Notes: generated by a model not told the origin, from the sequence alone. A DNA stretch of 64,000 bases from Dryomyza anilis (GCA_951804985.1 OX638130.1:113597593-113661592); one strand, 5' to 3'; counted from the stretch's first letter, positions 12,566 to 24,380 are shown. Translations and numbers: made by a program.

Positions 12566-13873
12566 TACCCGAGTAGAAATTGGTTAAGGTTAGCCTTATT
12601 TCGCATTCGTCCCTGATCAGACTATCATAAGACATCTCTACCAAAGGAAGTCATTCTGATCAGTGTAATCGAAATTGCAAATCTACGTAAGGCAACCTGA
12701 TTCTTTCTTCATTAAAAATCCGGTTCTTAAGACTACTTAATGGAACATGATGATAATTATTAAAAAAACCTGAAATTATTATAACACCGTGCGACAAAAA
12801 TCAACTCATTCACACATAAAGTACGCAAAAAATAAAATATATTAAATTTTCGGCAGAACATTTGAAAATTTGGGTTTTACTTCATAGCTGAGACATCACA
12901 GAGTATGAATATGAAAATGGTTGTCCGATAACAATTCGTTTACAACTTTTATTTACATTTAATAAATTTGAATTGATTTTTAAAATACTTCATAGTACCA
13001 TTTCAAATGAGAATGAAACCTTTAAATAAATTGATATTGGAAAACCTTTTTTATATCAATACACAGGGAGATCTCTACTACAAAATATGTTGAAAAAAAT
13101 CAAAATAAAAAAAAGATTATGAAAATACGATTTGCAATTAATATGCAAAACGTAAATTCTAGTAGCCGCGGTAGCTCAGTGGTTAGTGCGTTGGACTGCG
13201 AGCCGAAAGGTCCCCGGTTCAAGTCTGGACTGGGGCTAACAACATCTTTTCATAGAAACATTTGTCTATACCGCGCTACCTCTCGGCAGTAAATGGCAAA
13301 CCTCCGAGAGTAAAAACAATGCCTATGAAAAAGCTCTCACCCGCCGTTCGGATTCGGCAATAAACTGTAGGTCCCACCACTTTGGGTACAAATATAACAC
13401 GCATAGCTCAAAATGGTGAGAGAGCTCGGCCTAAGTTCTTATAGAACTGTAGTGCCAAACTATTATTATAAATTCTAGTTTTTCGTTCTGGTCGATTTTT
13501 TAATGGGTGAAAAATAGTAAAAATAGTGTCGGACGGTGTTGTCAAGATATTATTAAAAACCTTTTAAGAAAAAAAAACTGGGTAACAAAATTCTTCTAAA
13601 TTAAAAAATATTAAAAACAAATGAAAAAGAAAGAACTTGAATTTGGTAAAAGCAGTTTCAGTAGAATTTAAACGTACATCGAATGAAATACGTTTAGGAT
13701 AAGGGTAATATCATGAAGTCAGATCATTCAACCTGTTCAGGATAGCAACTTCAAATTGCGTCACGTTCTGATTCCGACACTGATCGGTAAACCAGGCATT
13801 TGAAACTGATTTTTTTAAATCAGTAAGTCCGATCAGACAATGTTTTCATCCGGATCAAAATTTGCACCCTCGA
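12566..13873 (+). mobile_element. CCCGAGTAGAAATTGG element interrupted by a SINE
   Basis: The start TACCCGAGTAGAAATTGG with GTTAAGGTTAGCCTTATTTC directly following is nearly repeated at 42,011. The distal part (GGATAAGGGTAATATC, CAGGATAGCAACTTC, ATCAGACAATG) matches the distal part of the 42,011-42,595 copy. About 306 bp in the middle is an inserted tRNA-derived SINE with its own target duplication. The terminus resembles the CCCTAGTAGAAATTT MITE, suggesting one superfamily. No transposase is present. Confidence 0.65.
13163..13468 (+). mobile_element. tRNA-derived SINE, copy 1
   Basis: The head carries an RNA polymerase III box A (TAGCTCAGTGG, 13,172-13,182) and box B (GGTTCAAGTC, 13,216-13,225) spaced as in a tRNA, with a degraded cloverleaf. 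A non-tRNA body of about 220 bp follows, ending in a short (ATT)n tail. A 10 bp direct repeat TAAATTCTAG flanks it (13,153-13,162 and 13,469-13,478), the signature of LINE-driven retroposition. The acceptor and T stems do not pair properly, so this is a retrotransposon and not a tRNA gene. Other copies lie at 57.0, 58.5, 34.9 and 38.8 kb. Confidence 0.92.
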
Positions 13874-13916
13874 ATAATATAAAAATTATGATGTATGAAA
13901 AGCTTATAGGAAAAAC

Positions 13917-14830
13917 AATTTTGAATAATATAAAATATATTTTTTTTTTTGATTGGAATTTTTTTTATTTAATATATATATATTTAATATATATATATAT
14001 ATATATATAATTATTTAAAAATAAAAAAAAAATTAAATTTTTTTTTCAACAAAAAAAAATCAAATTTTTTTTTCAAAAAAAAAAATCAATTTTTTTTTTT
14101 CAAAAAAAAAATCAACTTTTTTTTTTTAATTTTTTTTATTTAATATATATATATTTTGTTAATAATAATTATTTAAAAATAAAAAAAAAATAAATTTTTT
14201 TTTTCAACAAAAAAAAATCAATTTTTTTTTTCAAAAAAAAAAATCAATTTTTTTTTTTCAAAAAAAAAATCAACTTTTTTTTTTTTTTTTAAATAATTAT
14301 AAAAAAAGATTATTATATATCCAAATTTTTTTCAAAACAATTTTGAATAATATAAAATATATTTTTTTTTTATTGGAAATCTTTTTATTTAATATATATA
14401 TTTTGTTAATAATAATTATTTAAAAATAAAAAAAAAATCAAATTTTTTTTTTCAAAAAAAAAATCTAATTTTTTTTTTCAAAAAAAAAATTAATTTTTTT
14501 TTTCAAAAAAAAAATCAATTTTTTTTTTCAAAAAAAAAATCAAATTTATTTAAAAAAAAAAAATCAATTTTTTTTTTTTCAATAATTATAAAAAAAGATT
14601 ATTATATATCCAAATTTTTTTCAAAACAATTTTGAATAATATAAAATATATTTTTTTTTTGATTGGAAATCTTTTTATTTAATATATATATTTTGTTAAT
14701 AATAATTATTTAAAAATAAAAAATAAAACATTTTTTTTTTTCAAAAAAAAAATCAAATTTTTTTTTTTCCAAATTTTTTTCAAAACAAAATTCCAAATTA
14801 AATAAAAAAAAAATCCAAATTTCAAAAAAT
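13917..14830 (+). repeat. Tandem array of homopolymer-rich units
   Basis: Blocks of TTTTTTTTTTCAAAAAAAAA alternate, able to form long hairpins. The longer unit beginning CAATTTTGAATAATATAAAA recurs near 13,917, 14,338 and 14,627 with TAATATATATAT and GTTAATAATAATTATTTA inside each. Assembly collapse or expansion is likely here because of the homopolymers. Confidence 0.75.
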
Positions 14831-16440
14831 TAAAATATTTTTTTTTTGTATAATTAACAAACGCATATTATGCATGCAATTTAAAGCCACTTTAAACTTC
14901 GCCTAATTTTCCTCACATTTTTAGTACCAAACCAATTTAATGTAAAAATCAAACGCAGTTTAGTAAACAAACAAAAAAATATTAATAATTGTAAAATATT
15001 TGTTGAATATCGTCGCCAGTGTAAATATGTAAATTTTATGTTGTATATGAATAAAGTAAAATTTAGTTAAGTTAGTTTTTGTTTTATTAGATAAATCAAA
15101 AAAAAAAAACAAAAAACAAAAATAAAAATGTTATTTTTTGCATAAGTATAAAAACCAAAGAATAAAATAAATAGTAAAAAAATAAAACGAAATTGTAAAG
15201 AATTTCATAAACTCAAAATTTTGTACAGTATTTTATAAGTTAGACAAGTATTAAAAAATAACAAAAAAAAAAACACAGAACAAATTGTCAAAATAAAAGC
15301 TAGTGTTAGAATTAATAAACGTAAATAAAATAATTAAAACAAAAAAAAAATAAATTGAAGAAACTAAAGAAAAATATATATATTAAAATAAAACAAAGAC
15401 TTATGACATAAAAAACACAAGCATTAAATTAACAAGATGAAAATGTTAAAAAAGTACACTTTACATTTTAAAAACTCTTAGCAAAAATAAAAATAAAACT
15501 AAATAAAAAAAAACCACACACAATTTCTTGAAACCACATCAAAATCAAAGATATCAACACAAAATGCGAAATAAATGAAATACAAAACAAAAACCCACAA
15601 AAAAAAATAAAAAAAAAACTTAGCGATTATGAAAAACTTTTAAAACTGCACGTAATTAAAAATATAATAAAAAAATAAAATAACTAACAAAAATCCATAA
15701 GAGAACTTAGCGCGTTCTCGCTGTTGTTTCAAAACTGACTCTATCAATCACACACACACCAAACACACACACACATACGACACACACACACACAGTGAAA
15801 GCCACTTTGAATATTGAATGAATCTACGATTAAATGAATTTAACTAAACTTAAGTTAGTTAAAGCCAAACACAAAATTTTCCGATAAGTCAAGACGAGAT
15901 GACGAGATGATGACGTTTAACAAAAATTTAAAAAAAAAAAAAACACAAACAACAAAAAAATAGAAGAAACATTAGTTAATAAATTAATAGACTTAACAAC
16001 ATATTCTAAAGTGAATTTAATTTAGTAAATTAAATATTTAATAATTAAATGATTAAGAAATTAATGGAGTCGTGAAAACCACAAACACAAAAAATATGAA
16101 GAAAATGTCAGAAAATTGTGAAAAATGCGTAACGAAAACAAAACAAGATGAAAAATAAAAATAAGAAAATAAATCTTCAGATGCAAAAGAAAAGTTGTAT
16201 TAAACTAAGTAAATAATTAAAAAAAAAAAAACTACAAGATGAAAAAATCATTAAAAGTAAAATCAGCTGAAAGCACTACATGCATCAGGCATGGCAAACG
16301 AGGCAGTAGAAAAAAGATATGTTTTTTGAAAAAAATTATAATTTTCATAAAAAAAATGCATACATTCTATGAAATAAAATTATTATTTTTATATAAATAA
16401 CAAATGTTAAATATTATATTAGCTAAAAAATATGTGTTTA
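14831..16440. other. A-rich, UTR- or intron-like sequence
   Basis: The plus strand is strongly A-rich with many AAAC/AAAATA runs, a CA microsatellite (about 15,749-15,796) and multiple AATAAA strings. No open frame is credible. It resembles a long fly 3' UTR or intron but there is no linked coding exon in sight. Confidence 0.45.
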
Positions 16441-16449
16441 ACTTTTGTT

Positions 16450-17460
16450 AAAATCTTTTCAAGTTTTCAACACATTTTAGTAAAGTTAACAAGTTTTAGT
16501 AAATTTAACAAATATTATTAATTTAACAAATTTTATTAAATTTAGCAAATTTTAGTAAACTTAACAAATTTTAGTAAGTTTAAAAAATTTTAGTAAATTT
16601 AACAAATTTTAATAAATTTAACTGATTTTAGTAAATTTCACAAATTTGAATAACTTTTTGTACATTTAGCAAATTTTAGTCAATTTAACAAATTTTAGTA
16701 AATTTAACTAATTTTAATAAATTTTTGTAAATTTAACAAAGTTTAGTAATTTAAATAAAATTTTAGCAAATTTCAAAACTTTTAGTAAATTTCACAAATT
16801 TTAATGACTTTTTGTACATTTAGCAAAATTTAATTAAAAAACTTTAGTAAATTTAACTAATTTTAATAAGTTTTAGTAAATTTAACAAATTTTAGTCAAT
16901 TTAACAAATTCTAGTAAATTTAACATGTTATAAAAAATTTAACAAATTTTAATAAATTTAACTAATATTAATAAATTTTTGTAAATTTAACAAATTTTAG
17001 TCAATTTTAAAAAAAAATTTATAAATTTAACTAATTTTAATACATTTAACAAATATTAGTTAATTTAACCAATTTTCGTAAATTTAACTAATTTTAATAA
17101 ATTTTAGTATATTTAACAAACTTTCATAAATTTATCTGATTTTAGTAAATTTAAAAAATTTTAGTAAATTTGACAAATTTTAGTAAATTTAACAAATTTT
17201 AGTAAATTTAAAATAAAATATTTTAATATATTTAACAAATTATAAAAAATTTAATAAATATTATTAAATTTTCAAATTTTAATAAATATAAAAAAAAATA
17301 GTAAATTTAATAAATTTAACAAAGTTTAATAAATTTATCAAAATTTAATAAATTTAACAAAATTTAATAAATGTAACAAAATTTAATAAATTTAACAAAA
17401 TTTAATAAATTTACCAGAATTTTGTAATTTTTATAAACTTTTTCATAATTTTAATTAATA
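16450..17460 (+). repeat. Minisatellite, about 19-20 bp unit AAATTTAACAAATTTTAGT
   Basis: About 1 kb of degenerate tandem copies of AAATTTAACAAATTTTAGT with substitutions such as CTAATTTTAATAAATTT. It is distinct from the GTGAAAAATTTAATTTTT minisatellite at the left edge. No coding content. Confidence 0.85.
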
Positions 17461-18916
17461 TTTTCAAAAAAATTTAGAATACATAAAAAAAAAACAAATT
17501 TAATCATTTTAAAAAAACTTTTTTTCATATTACAAAAAATTATTAAATAATTTCAAAAACATTAAATAATTTCCAAAAACTACTTATGTATATTCTAAAA
17601 TGATTTAATAAAAATTATTTAATTGTTTGAATAGTTTCAAAAATTAAAAATAGTTTCAAAAAGTACTTAGTAACTAAAATAATATTTGAAAATTAAGTTT
17701 ATTACATAAAATACTGTTTCTATTTTAAAGATTTTTTTTTAATTATTTAAAAAAAAATCTTTTTCAAAAATGTTTAAACAGTTTCAAAAATTATTTAGTA
17801 ATTTCAAAAAATATCTCATTATGTAAAAGATTTTTTAATAATATAAACAAACACTTTCATAATTTCAACCAACTGTTTAATAATTTTAACAAACATTTTA
17901 TGATATCAACAAACAATTTAATAATATCAACAAACTATTTAATAATTTTAACAAACTATTTAATCGATAAATAAAATTATTTAAACACTTCATAAAAAAT
18001 GGATCCATCATATTAAAAACTATTTTCAACTAAAAAAAGATATTTAATTATATTAAAAAAAAAAAACTTTTTTAATAATGTCACAATAATTTTGAATAAT
18101 TAAAAAACTTATTTAATAAATTTAAAAACTTTTTATTGGTATGAAAAACTATTTTAACATTTCAAAATTTAATTTTATATATTTGCTATATATGTTATTT
18201 AATTTACTACAAAATTATTATATAGTATGTAAAACAGTTAAATTTGTATTAAATAATTTATAGTTCAATTTATAATAAAAATATGTAATATAATTAAAAA
18301 AAAGTAATATTTTCTATTAAGAATTATCATTAGAAAAAATATTTATAATAATTTTAGAATATTTTATTTAAAAACAATTTAGAAAAATGTTTAAAATAAT
18401 AATAGAAATATTTATTTAAAACAAATAATTAACAAAAACGTATATAAGAACAAAAATACAAATCATTTTTGGTACATTTTTCGATTTTTGCATTATTTAA
18501 ATCATTCGAATTTCCTCTCAATTATTGCCATGCATTAAAAATTGTAATTATTTGTATTGCATACAATTCAAACAATTGTTTGAATCTACAGTATTTATTT
18601 TTTGAACATGTTTTTTAATACAATTAAAATCACTGCCCGTGACACAAAAAAGAAATATAATTAAAAAATTAAATCTTTGTAACAAACACAAACAAAAAAA
18701 AATTAAATGGTAAAAATTTAATTAAACAACAAAAAGAAAAAAAACGATGATGAATAAAACTGCATGTTATATAAAAAAAATTAAAAATGTAAAAATTGTG
18801 TTTTTCTTTGGTTTTTATAGGTTCTATGAACTTTTTCGCGTAAGTATAACAGCGAAAATGAATTTTAGCCAATGCACACACCACAAAAATCTAAAAATTT
18901 ATGGCGAAAATAAAAT
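17461..18916. other. Very AT-rich intergenic, no gene seen
   Basis: Short TTTCAAAAA/TTAATAAT motifs recur irregularly. Two overlapping 60-70 codon frames around 18.67-18.93 kb lie on opposite strands and are low-complexity Phe/Lys-rich, so they are not called. Confidence 0.5.
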
Positions 18917-21900
18917 GCCGAAAAGTATGCAATAAATTACTATTTGAAAATTGCCGAGTACAAATTGACAACCCTAAAACTATGCACTGTTTTTTACTTA
19001 CATTGATTTTGATTTAGCCGAGACACCAACCTTTCAGAAATTCGAAGATCACTTCGAAAGTAAAAAATTTCAACCGCCTACTTGCTACTGTTTCTGTTCG
19101 CCTGGTATTTTGCGATTTTCATAATTTTGATGAAATAACAAAAACAACAACAACAATTTAGAGCAGTGTTTTTTTTGAGACCTTTTTATATATTTATTTA
19201 TAAAAATTGAACGGTTCGATGGATTTTGATAAAATTAGCACGAGATGATTCAGTTGATGATGCTAATGTAGGAAAAAATACAAGAGGCGAAATCCATGAT
19301 CAGATACGCCCATTATTTGCAATATACTAACTTTTTACTGCAATTTTTTGACAAACTTTTTGATAAATTGATTTATTTAAATTTAACGCATTATAGGATT
19401 TAAATGAAACTTTGCAGTAGGGAAGGTAATGATTTGGGCTTCAACGTGAAAATAACACTTAACTGATTTTTGATTAACCACGCCCACTATTTAAAATTTA
19501 AAAGTGGTACTAGTCTATGATTTTTTAAAATTTTTTGAATGATCCGATTTGCATCAAACTTAGGATTATGGAAGCCAATGATTTGGGCTTTCATGTATAA
19601 ATATCACTTAGACAATATCATGTTCCGACACGTCTTTTAATTACAAGCAAAAAACATTATACGTTCTCTTGTACACTTTGATTTTTCTTATTTTTAGTAA
19701 TAAACCGATTTTATTAAAAATTTGTAAAAGTGAAGCTTATTGTTAAGGCTGATGTATGAAAATAACTTTTTAGTAATCGGTCAAGTGATACGCCCACATT
19801 TGAAAATCATAAAAAGGTATATGCTAACATTTTGACTGATTTATTTAATTTTTTGTAATTAACCGATTTTTATGAAACTTAACAGAAGTAAAGCCTATGA
19901 TAGCTACTTTAATTCAAAAGTAACAGTTTAGTATTTTTTCAACAAAAACGACAACTATTGTATAATCAAAAACGAATTGAATTTTGTTTATTTATTAAAA
20001 TTTACTCCGAAAAGTATGCAATATAAATTTGTCCCCTGCGCTGCCATAAATAATTTCAACGTCTACTTGCTACTGTTTCTGTTCGCCTGGTATTTTGCGA
20101 TTTTCATAATTTTGATGAAATAACAAAAACAACAACAAACATTTTGGAACAGTGTTTTTTTTGAGACCTTTTTATATATTTATTTATAAAAATTGAACGG
20201 TTCGATGGATTTTGATAAAATTAGCACGAGATGATTCAGTTGATGATGCTAATGTAGGAAAAAATACAAGAGGCGAAATCCATGATCAGATACGCCCATT
20301 ATTGGCATTATACTAACTTTTTACTGCAATTTTTTGACAAACTTTTTGATAAATTGATTTATTTAAATTTAACGCATTATAGGATTTAAATGAAACTTTG
20401 CAGTAGGGAAGGTAATGATTTGGGCTTCAACGTGAAAATAACACTTAACTGATTTTTGATTAACCACGCCCACTATTTTAAATTTAAAAGTGGTACTAGT
20501 CTATGATTTTTTTAAATTTTTTGAATGATCCGATTTGCATCAAACTTAGGATTATGGAAGCCAATGATTTGGGCTTTCATGTATAAATATCACTTAGACA
20601 ATTTCATGTTCCGACACGTCTTTTAATTACAATCAAAAAACCTTATACGTTCTCTTGTAGACTTTGATTTTTTTTATTTTTTGTACTAAACCGATTTTAT
20701 TAAAACTTTGTAAACGTGAAGCTTATTGTTAAGGCTGATGTATGAAAATAACTTTTTAGTAATCGGTTAAGTGATACGCCCACATTTGAAAATCATAAAA
20801 CGGTATATGCAAACATTTTGACTGATTTATTTAATTTTTTGTAATTAACCGATTTGTATGAAACTTAGCAGAAGTAAAGCCTATGATAGCTGCTTTAATT
20901 CAAAAGTAACAGTTTAGTATTTTTTCAACAAAAACGACAACTATTGTATAATCAAAAACGAACTGAATTTTGTTTATTTATTAAAATTTACTCCGAAAAG
21001 TATGCAATGTAAATTTGTCCACTGCGCTGCCGTAAATAATTTCAAAGCCTACTTGCTACTGTTTCTGTTCGCCTGGTATTTTGCGATTTTCATAATTTTG
21101 ATGAAATAACAAAAACAACAACAAACATTTTAGAGCAGTGTTTTTTTTGAGACCTTTTCATATATTTATTTATAAAAATTGAACGGTTCGATGGATTTTG
21201 ATAAAATTAGCACGAGCTGATTCAGTTGATGGTGCTAATGTAGGGAAAAATACAAGAGGCGAAATCCATGATCAGATACGCCCATTATTTGCAATATACT
21301 AACTTTTTACTGCAGTTTTTTGAAAAAGTTTTTGATATTTTGATTTTTTTAAATTTAATGTGATATCGGATTTAAATGAAACTTTGCAGTCGAGAAGGCA
21401 ATGGTTAGGGCTCCAACGTAAAAATAACGTTTAACTAATTTTTGATTAAGCACGTCCCTTATTTGAAATTCAAATATGTTACAAGTCAAAGATTTATTTA
21501 ATTTTTTTTAATAAATCAATTTTAATCAAAGTCAGAAATTTTGAAGCTAACGTTTTGCTCTTCAATGCCAAAAGTAGCATTTTAATAATTGCTGATTAGC
21601 GACATGCAAAATTTTGCAAATAAAAAAAGTATACTCAACTTTTTAGACTTCGATTTATTTATTTATTTTTTATAAAGCGATTTTTACGAAACTTCTCAAA
21701 AGTGAAGCTTATGATAGAGACTTGGATATAAAAATAATTTTTTGTTGATCGGTTTACAGACACGCCTACTTTTCGATATCGTAAAATGTTATATTAGACA
21801 GATTTATTTAATTTTTACTAATTAGACAATTTGCAATAAAACTTATCAGTAGTACAGTTTATGTTTGCTACTTTGATGTATAATTAACAGTTTAATATTA

Positions 21901-21990
21901 GTACAACCGCCACGTCCATTTTTAGAAATCAACAAACTTTATATATAAATTGTTCCGTATTTTTCGATTTACACATAACGTAGCAGTGAT
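18917..21990 (+). repeat. Higher-order satellite: 986 bp unit in three copies, built of ~155 bp monomers
   Basis: The anchor TACTGTTTCTGTTCGCCTGG starts at 19,085, 20,071 and 21,057, exactly 986 bp apart twice. Units 1 and 2 are almost identical; unit 3 diverges after about 21,310. Inside each unit, diverged monomers of about 148-161 bp begin GATTTATTTA or GATTTTTTTA (in unit 2 at 20,356, 20,505, 20,666, 20,824 and 20,972) and carry GATTT..ATGAAACTT, then GCCCAC about 100 bp later. Ancient monomers and a recent longer period form a higher-order repeat. No open frame is conserved. Confidence 0.85.
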
Positions 21991-22217
21991 ACATCTTACG
22001 ATCCTGGCCATAATGTACCTATAAATAGATAAACAAATATAAAATTTAGATATTTTATTAAATTTTTTCTTTGTTTTATATTAAAAATACATTTTCACTA
22101 ATTTCAAATTGACAAATTTTGTATTTCTTCTTAAATAACGTGGTTACATTTATTATTGATTAAAATAATTAAAAAAAAAATTAATTAAAATATATAAAAT
22201 AAAAATTAATCAGATAT

Positions 22218-22628
22218 TTAATGTTGTTTGTTTTTATTGGACCTTAAAATAGAGTAATGCAAAAACTAATTTGTCGGGCTTTAGGCCTACCAAATGCAAT
22301 ATGTATTTTGCACTGGTTCAAAAAACAACAACAGTAATTGACAAAAAACCAAAAACTTGATGACCAACCGTACAGCTGTTTCGGAAGCAGCCAAGCTTCC
22401 TCATCAGCGGTCTTGTATGCAGTTTGTGCTTAGTTAAACCTATAACTTCACTTTGTATAATAAACAGAATGCGAATTCTGTTCTGCACAAAGTGACGAGA
22501 AGGCAGGCAGCAAAAACTGCACCAAGTTTAATTTTTGTCAATTACTGTAGTTGTATTGCAGCAGATTCCGACAAATTAGTTTTTGCATTATTTTATTTTA
22601 AGGTCGAATAAAAACAAACAACTTTAAA
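22218..22628 (-). mobile_element. Short inverted-repeat element carrying a hammerhead ribozyme
   Basis: Inverted repeats of about 60 bp bound a 411 bp element: the left arm includes GCAAAAACTAATTTGTCGG and the right arm CCGACAAATTAGTTTTTGC, and both extend outward through GTTGTTTGTTTTTATT and its inverse. A second inverted pair (ACAGTAATTGACAAAAA near 22,331 and TTTTTGTCAATTACTGT near 22,530) lies inside. The minus strand between them contains a hammerhead core. In known families, hammerhead motifs occur in Penelope-like elements, retrozymes and short mobile satellites. No reverse transcriptase is present, so this copy is non-autonomous. Confidence 0.75.
22366..22412 (-). ncRNA. Hammerhead ribozyme motif (self-cleaving RNA)
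   Basis: On the minus strand the order is: stem I 5' strand GACCG (22,412-22,408), core CTGATGA (22,407-22,401), stem II GGAAGC with loop TTGGCT and GCTTCC (22,400-22,383), core GAAA (22,382-22,379), stem III palindrome through T16.1 (ACAGCTGT, 22,379-22,372), H17 = A (22,371), then stem I 3' strand CGGTT (22,370-22,366). Every invariant position of the hammerhead family is present and stem II pairs perfectly over 6 bp. Cleavage is predicted after the A at 22,371. The palindromic stem III has no loop, as in hammerheads known to work as dimers or with a minimal hairpin. Activity itself is inferred. Confidence 0.8.
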
Positions 22629-22797
22629 TTGTGATGCAAGGGCACGGCGCATAAAACTATACAAATCCATTGATTTAATTTTTATACAAAGTGCAGTTTT
22701 CGTATTTGAACACTGTAGAGACTCTAATATTTTTAAAATTTTAAATATTTTAATTTAATTTATTAATAAGTTATAGTAATCGTAATTAATATAAGTA

Positions 22798-24030
22798 CCC
22801 AAGTAGAACATTATACGAAATGATACCTAAAAGGACGTCTTTATAATGTTCACTTATTTGCATTCTCAAAAAGCTATCGAAGAGGTGAATTTCTAACAAG
22901 TCTCATTTGCATCGTTTTTACGTCAGCTAAACGATGACAGTATTCCGTAAACTTATTTGCATACTCAAAAAGTTTCCAAAAAGGCGACTATTTAACAAGT
23001 CCCTTTTTATCGTTTTGTGGTCAGTGTAAAGATGCCAACATAATGTTTGTTTACATTTTAATTTTCAATCTGACAAAAACAAAAATATATTTTTCAAATT
23101 TTCTTGCCGTCGCGCAACATCTAAAAAATTAAAAAAATAATACAAAAAAATCCTGGCTGCATTACGCATAAACTCCGCAAATTTAGAAGCCGCGTTCCTT
23201 CTCCGTGTCGCTGTTCGCCGCTTAAAAATGCATGCAGCACAACCTGCATCATCGAGCTCACTCGCATGTCGGAAAGTCATGCCGAAGCTCTGACTATTGG
23301 CCCCGAAGTCAGATCCATCACGTGGGTGCGGACACGTGGACGCAGCGGAGCCATGAGTTGCGGCGAAATTCACATCATTGTGTTGAACAAGTCTGCAGCG
23401 GCAGATGACATTGAACGGATACCGGATACCGGACACCGACAACAACCAGCAGAGAAATCACTACACCTCGCTAATGATTAAACTAACGCGCTAAGTCGTT
23501 GAAGCAGATGAAATGAGTAACTGACAGAATGTAACAGCCCAATGGCTTTATTCAAGACCAAGTGTTAGGATTCTGTCGCGAGGCGTACGAGGAGTGGCAT
23601 TCCGTTCTCGTTCCTAAGATGTGTACAAATTTGCACAGAAGGCATCAGTGAATAAATAATAAAATATATTATGAAATATTAAGATTTGTTTTGATTTATA
23701 CCGAAAAAAATCAATGCTTAAATATTTGTCAAAAGAACATTTCTGACGTCAACTTTTAGACATATTTTTACATACTTTTGGATGACTTAATTCGGTAGCC
23801 TTTCAGTTGTTAAAAAGACTACTTTTAGACAATTACTTTAAGACTTCTTTATGTATACCATTAGGACATCATTCAGACAAATCAAAAAGGCACCTTTCGG
23901 TCAATCATTTGTATTACAAAAGGACATCTTTCTCGTAACATTTCGAACAAATTTCGGACAAATTTCGGACATCTATAACATTTAAAAGATAACTTAAAGA
24001 TATCTTTTAGACATAATTTGTCTAGTTGGG
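22798..24030. mobile_element. 1.2 kb TIR element with GC-rich cargo
   Basis: The element begins CCCAAGTAGA and ends TCTAGTTGGG, with TA outside each end (22,796-22,797 and 24,031-24,032). Subterminal parts carry AAAAGGACGTCTTT and AAAAGGACATCTTTC-like repeats. The interior from about 23,100 to 23,660 is far richer in GC than any neighbouring non-coding sequence. The termini resemble the CCCTAGTAGAAATTT and CCCGAGTAGAAATTGG elements. No transposase domain is recognised. Confidence 0.6.
23100..23660 (+). other. GC-rich segment inside the TIR element, possible captured gene fragment
   Basis: This patch contrasts with its AT-rich frame. The plus strand is open from 23,266 to 23,481 (71 codons, start MSESHAEALTIGPEVRSITW) and the minus strand from 23,445 to 23,065 (126 codons). 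Both being open reflects GC-rich stop avoidance, so neither can be trusted alone. On the plus strand AATAAATAATAAAA follows at about 23,651, consistent with a transcript end. I recognise no domain. It may be a transduplicated host exon with 3' UTR, or simply the element's own old cargo. Confidence 0.3.
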
Positions 24031-24380
24031 TAGGATACGTAAGTGATATCTAAGACACACACCGCAAAGAACAAATCGAATACCGAAATTCATACGTCGT
24101 GTTTTCACGAAATAAATTCATGAAATTTTCCAAAACTGGTAATTATGGTTTGAGTAGCTGCTGCAATAGAAAATCACTGCCGCCAACTTAACGAAGTTAT
24201 AATATTACATGGATGTAAATGAAATAAAGTTAATTTAAAAATCAATTTTTATATAATAAGATGATTCACATAAATATTTTAAATATCTAAACTTAATACA
24301 ATATTTATCTACATTTAATACAAATTTGGTAAGATACTAATTTCTGGTGATATCACTTAACATATTTTCCGGACTATATG

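Noticed and set aside
13163..13240. tRNA gene suggested by box A and box B
   Set aside because: Acceptor, anticodon and T stems have mismatches, the same head recurs with a fixed non-tRNA body, and target duplications flank whole units. It is a SINE head.
16450..17460. CRISPR-like regularly spaced repeats
   Set aside because: Units are contiguous degenerate 19-20 bp minisatellite repeats without unique spacers, and the genome is eukaryotic.
23065..23445. 126-codon minus-strand frame as a gene
   Set aside because: Lies in GC-rich cargo of a mobile element, ends in low-complexity AT-rich sequence, has no recognised domain, and overlaps an equally open plus frame.
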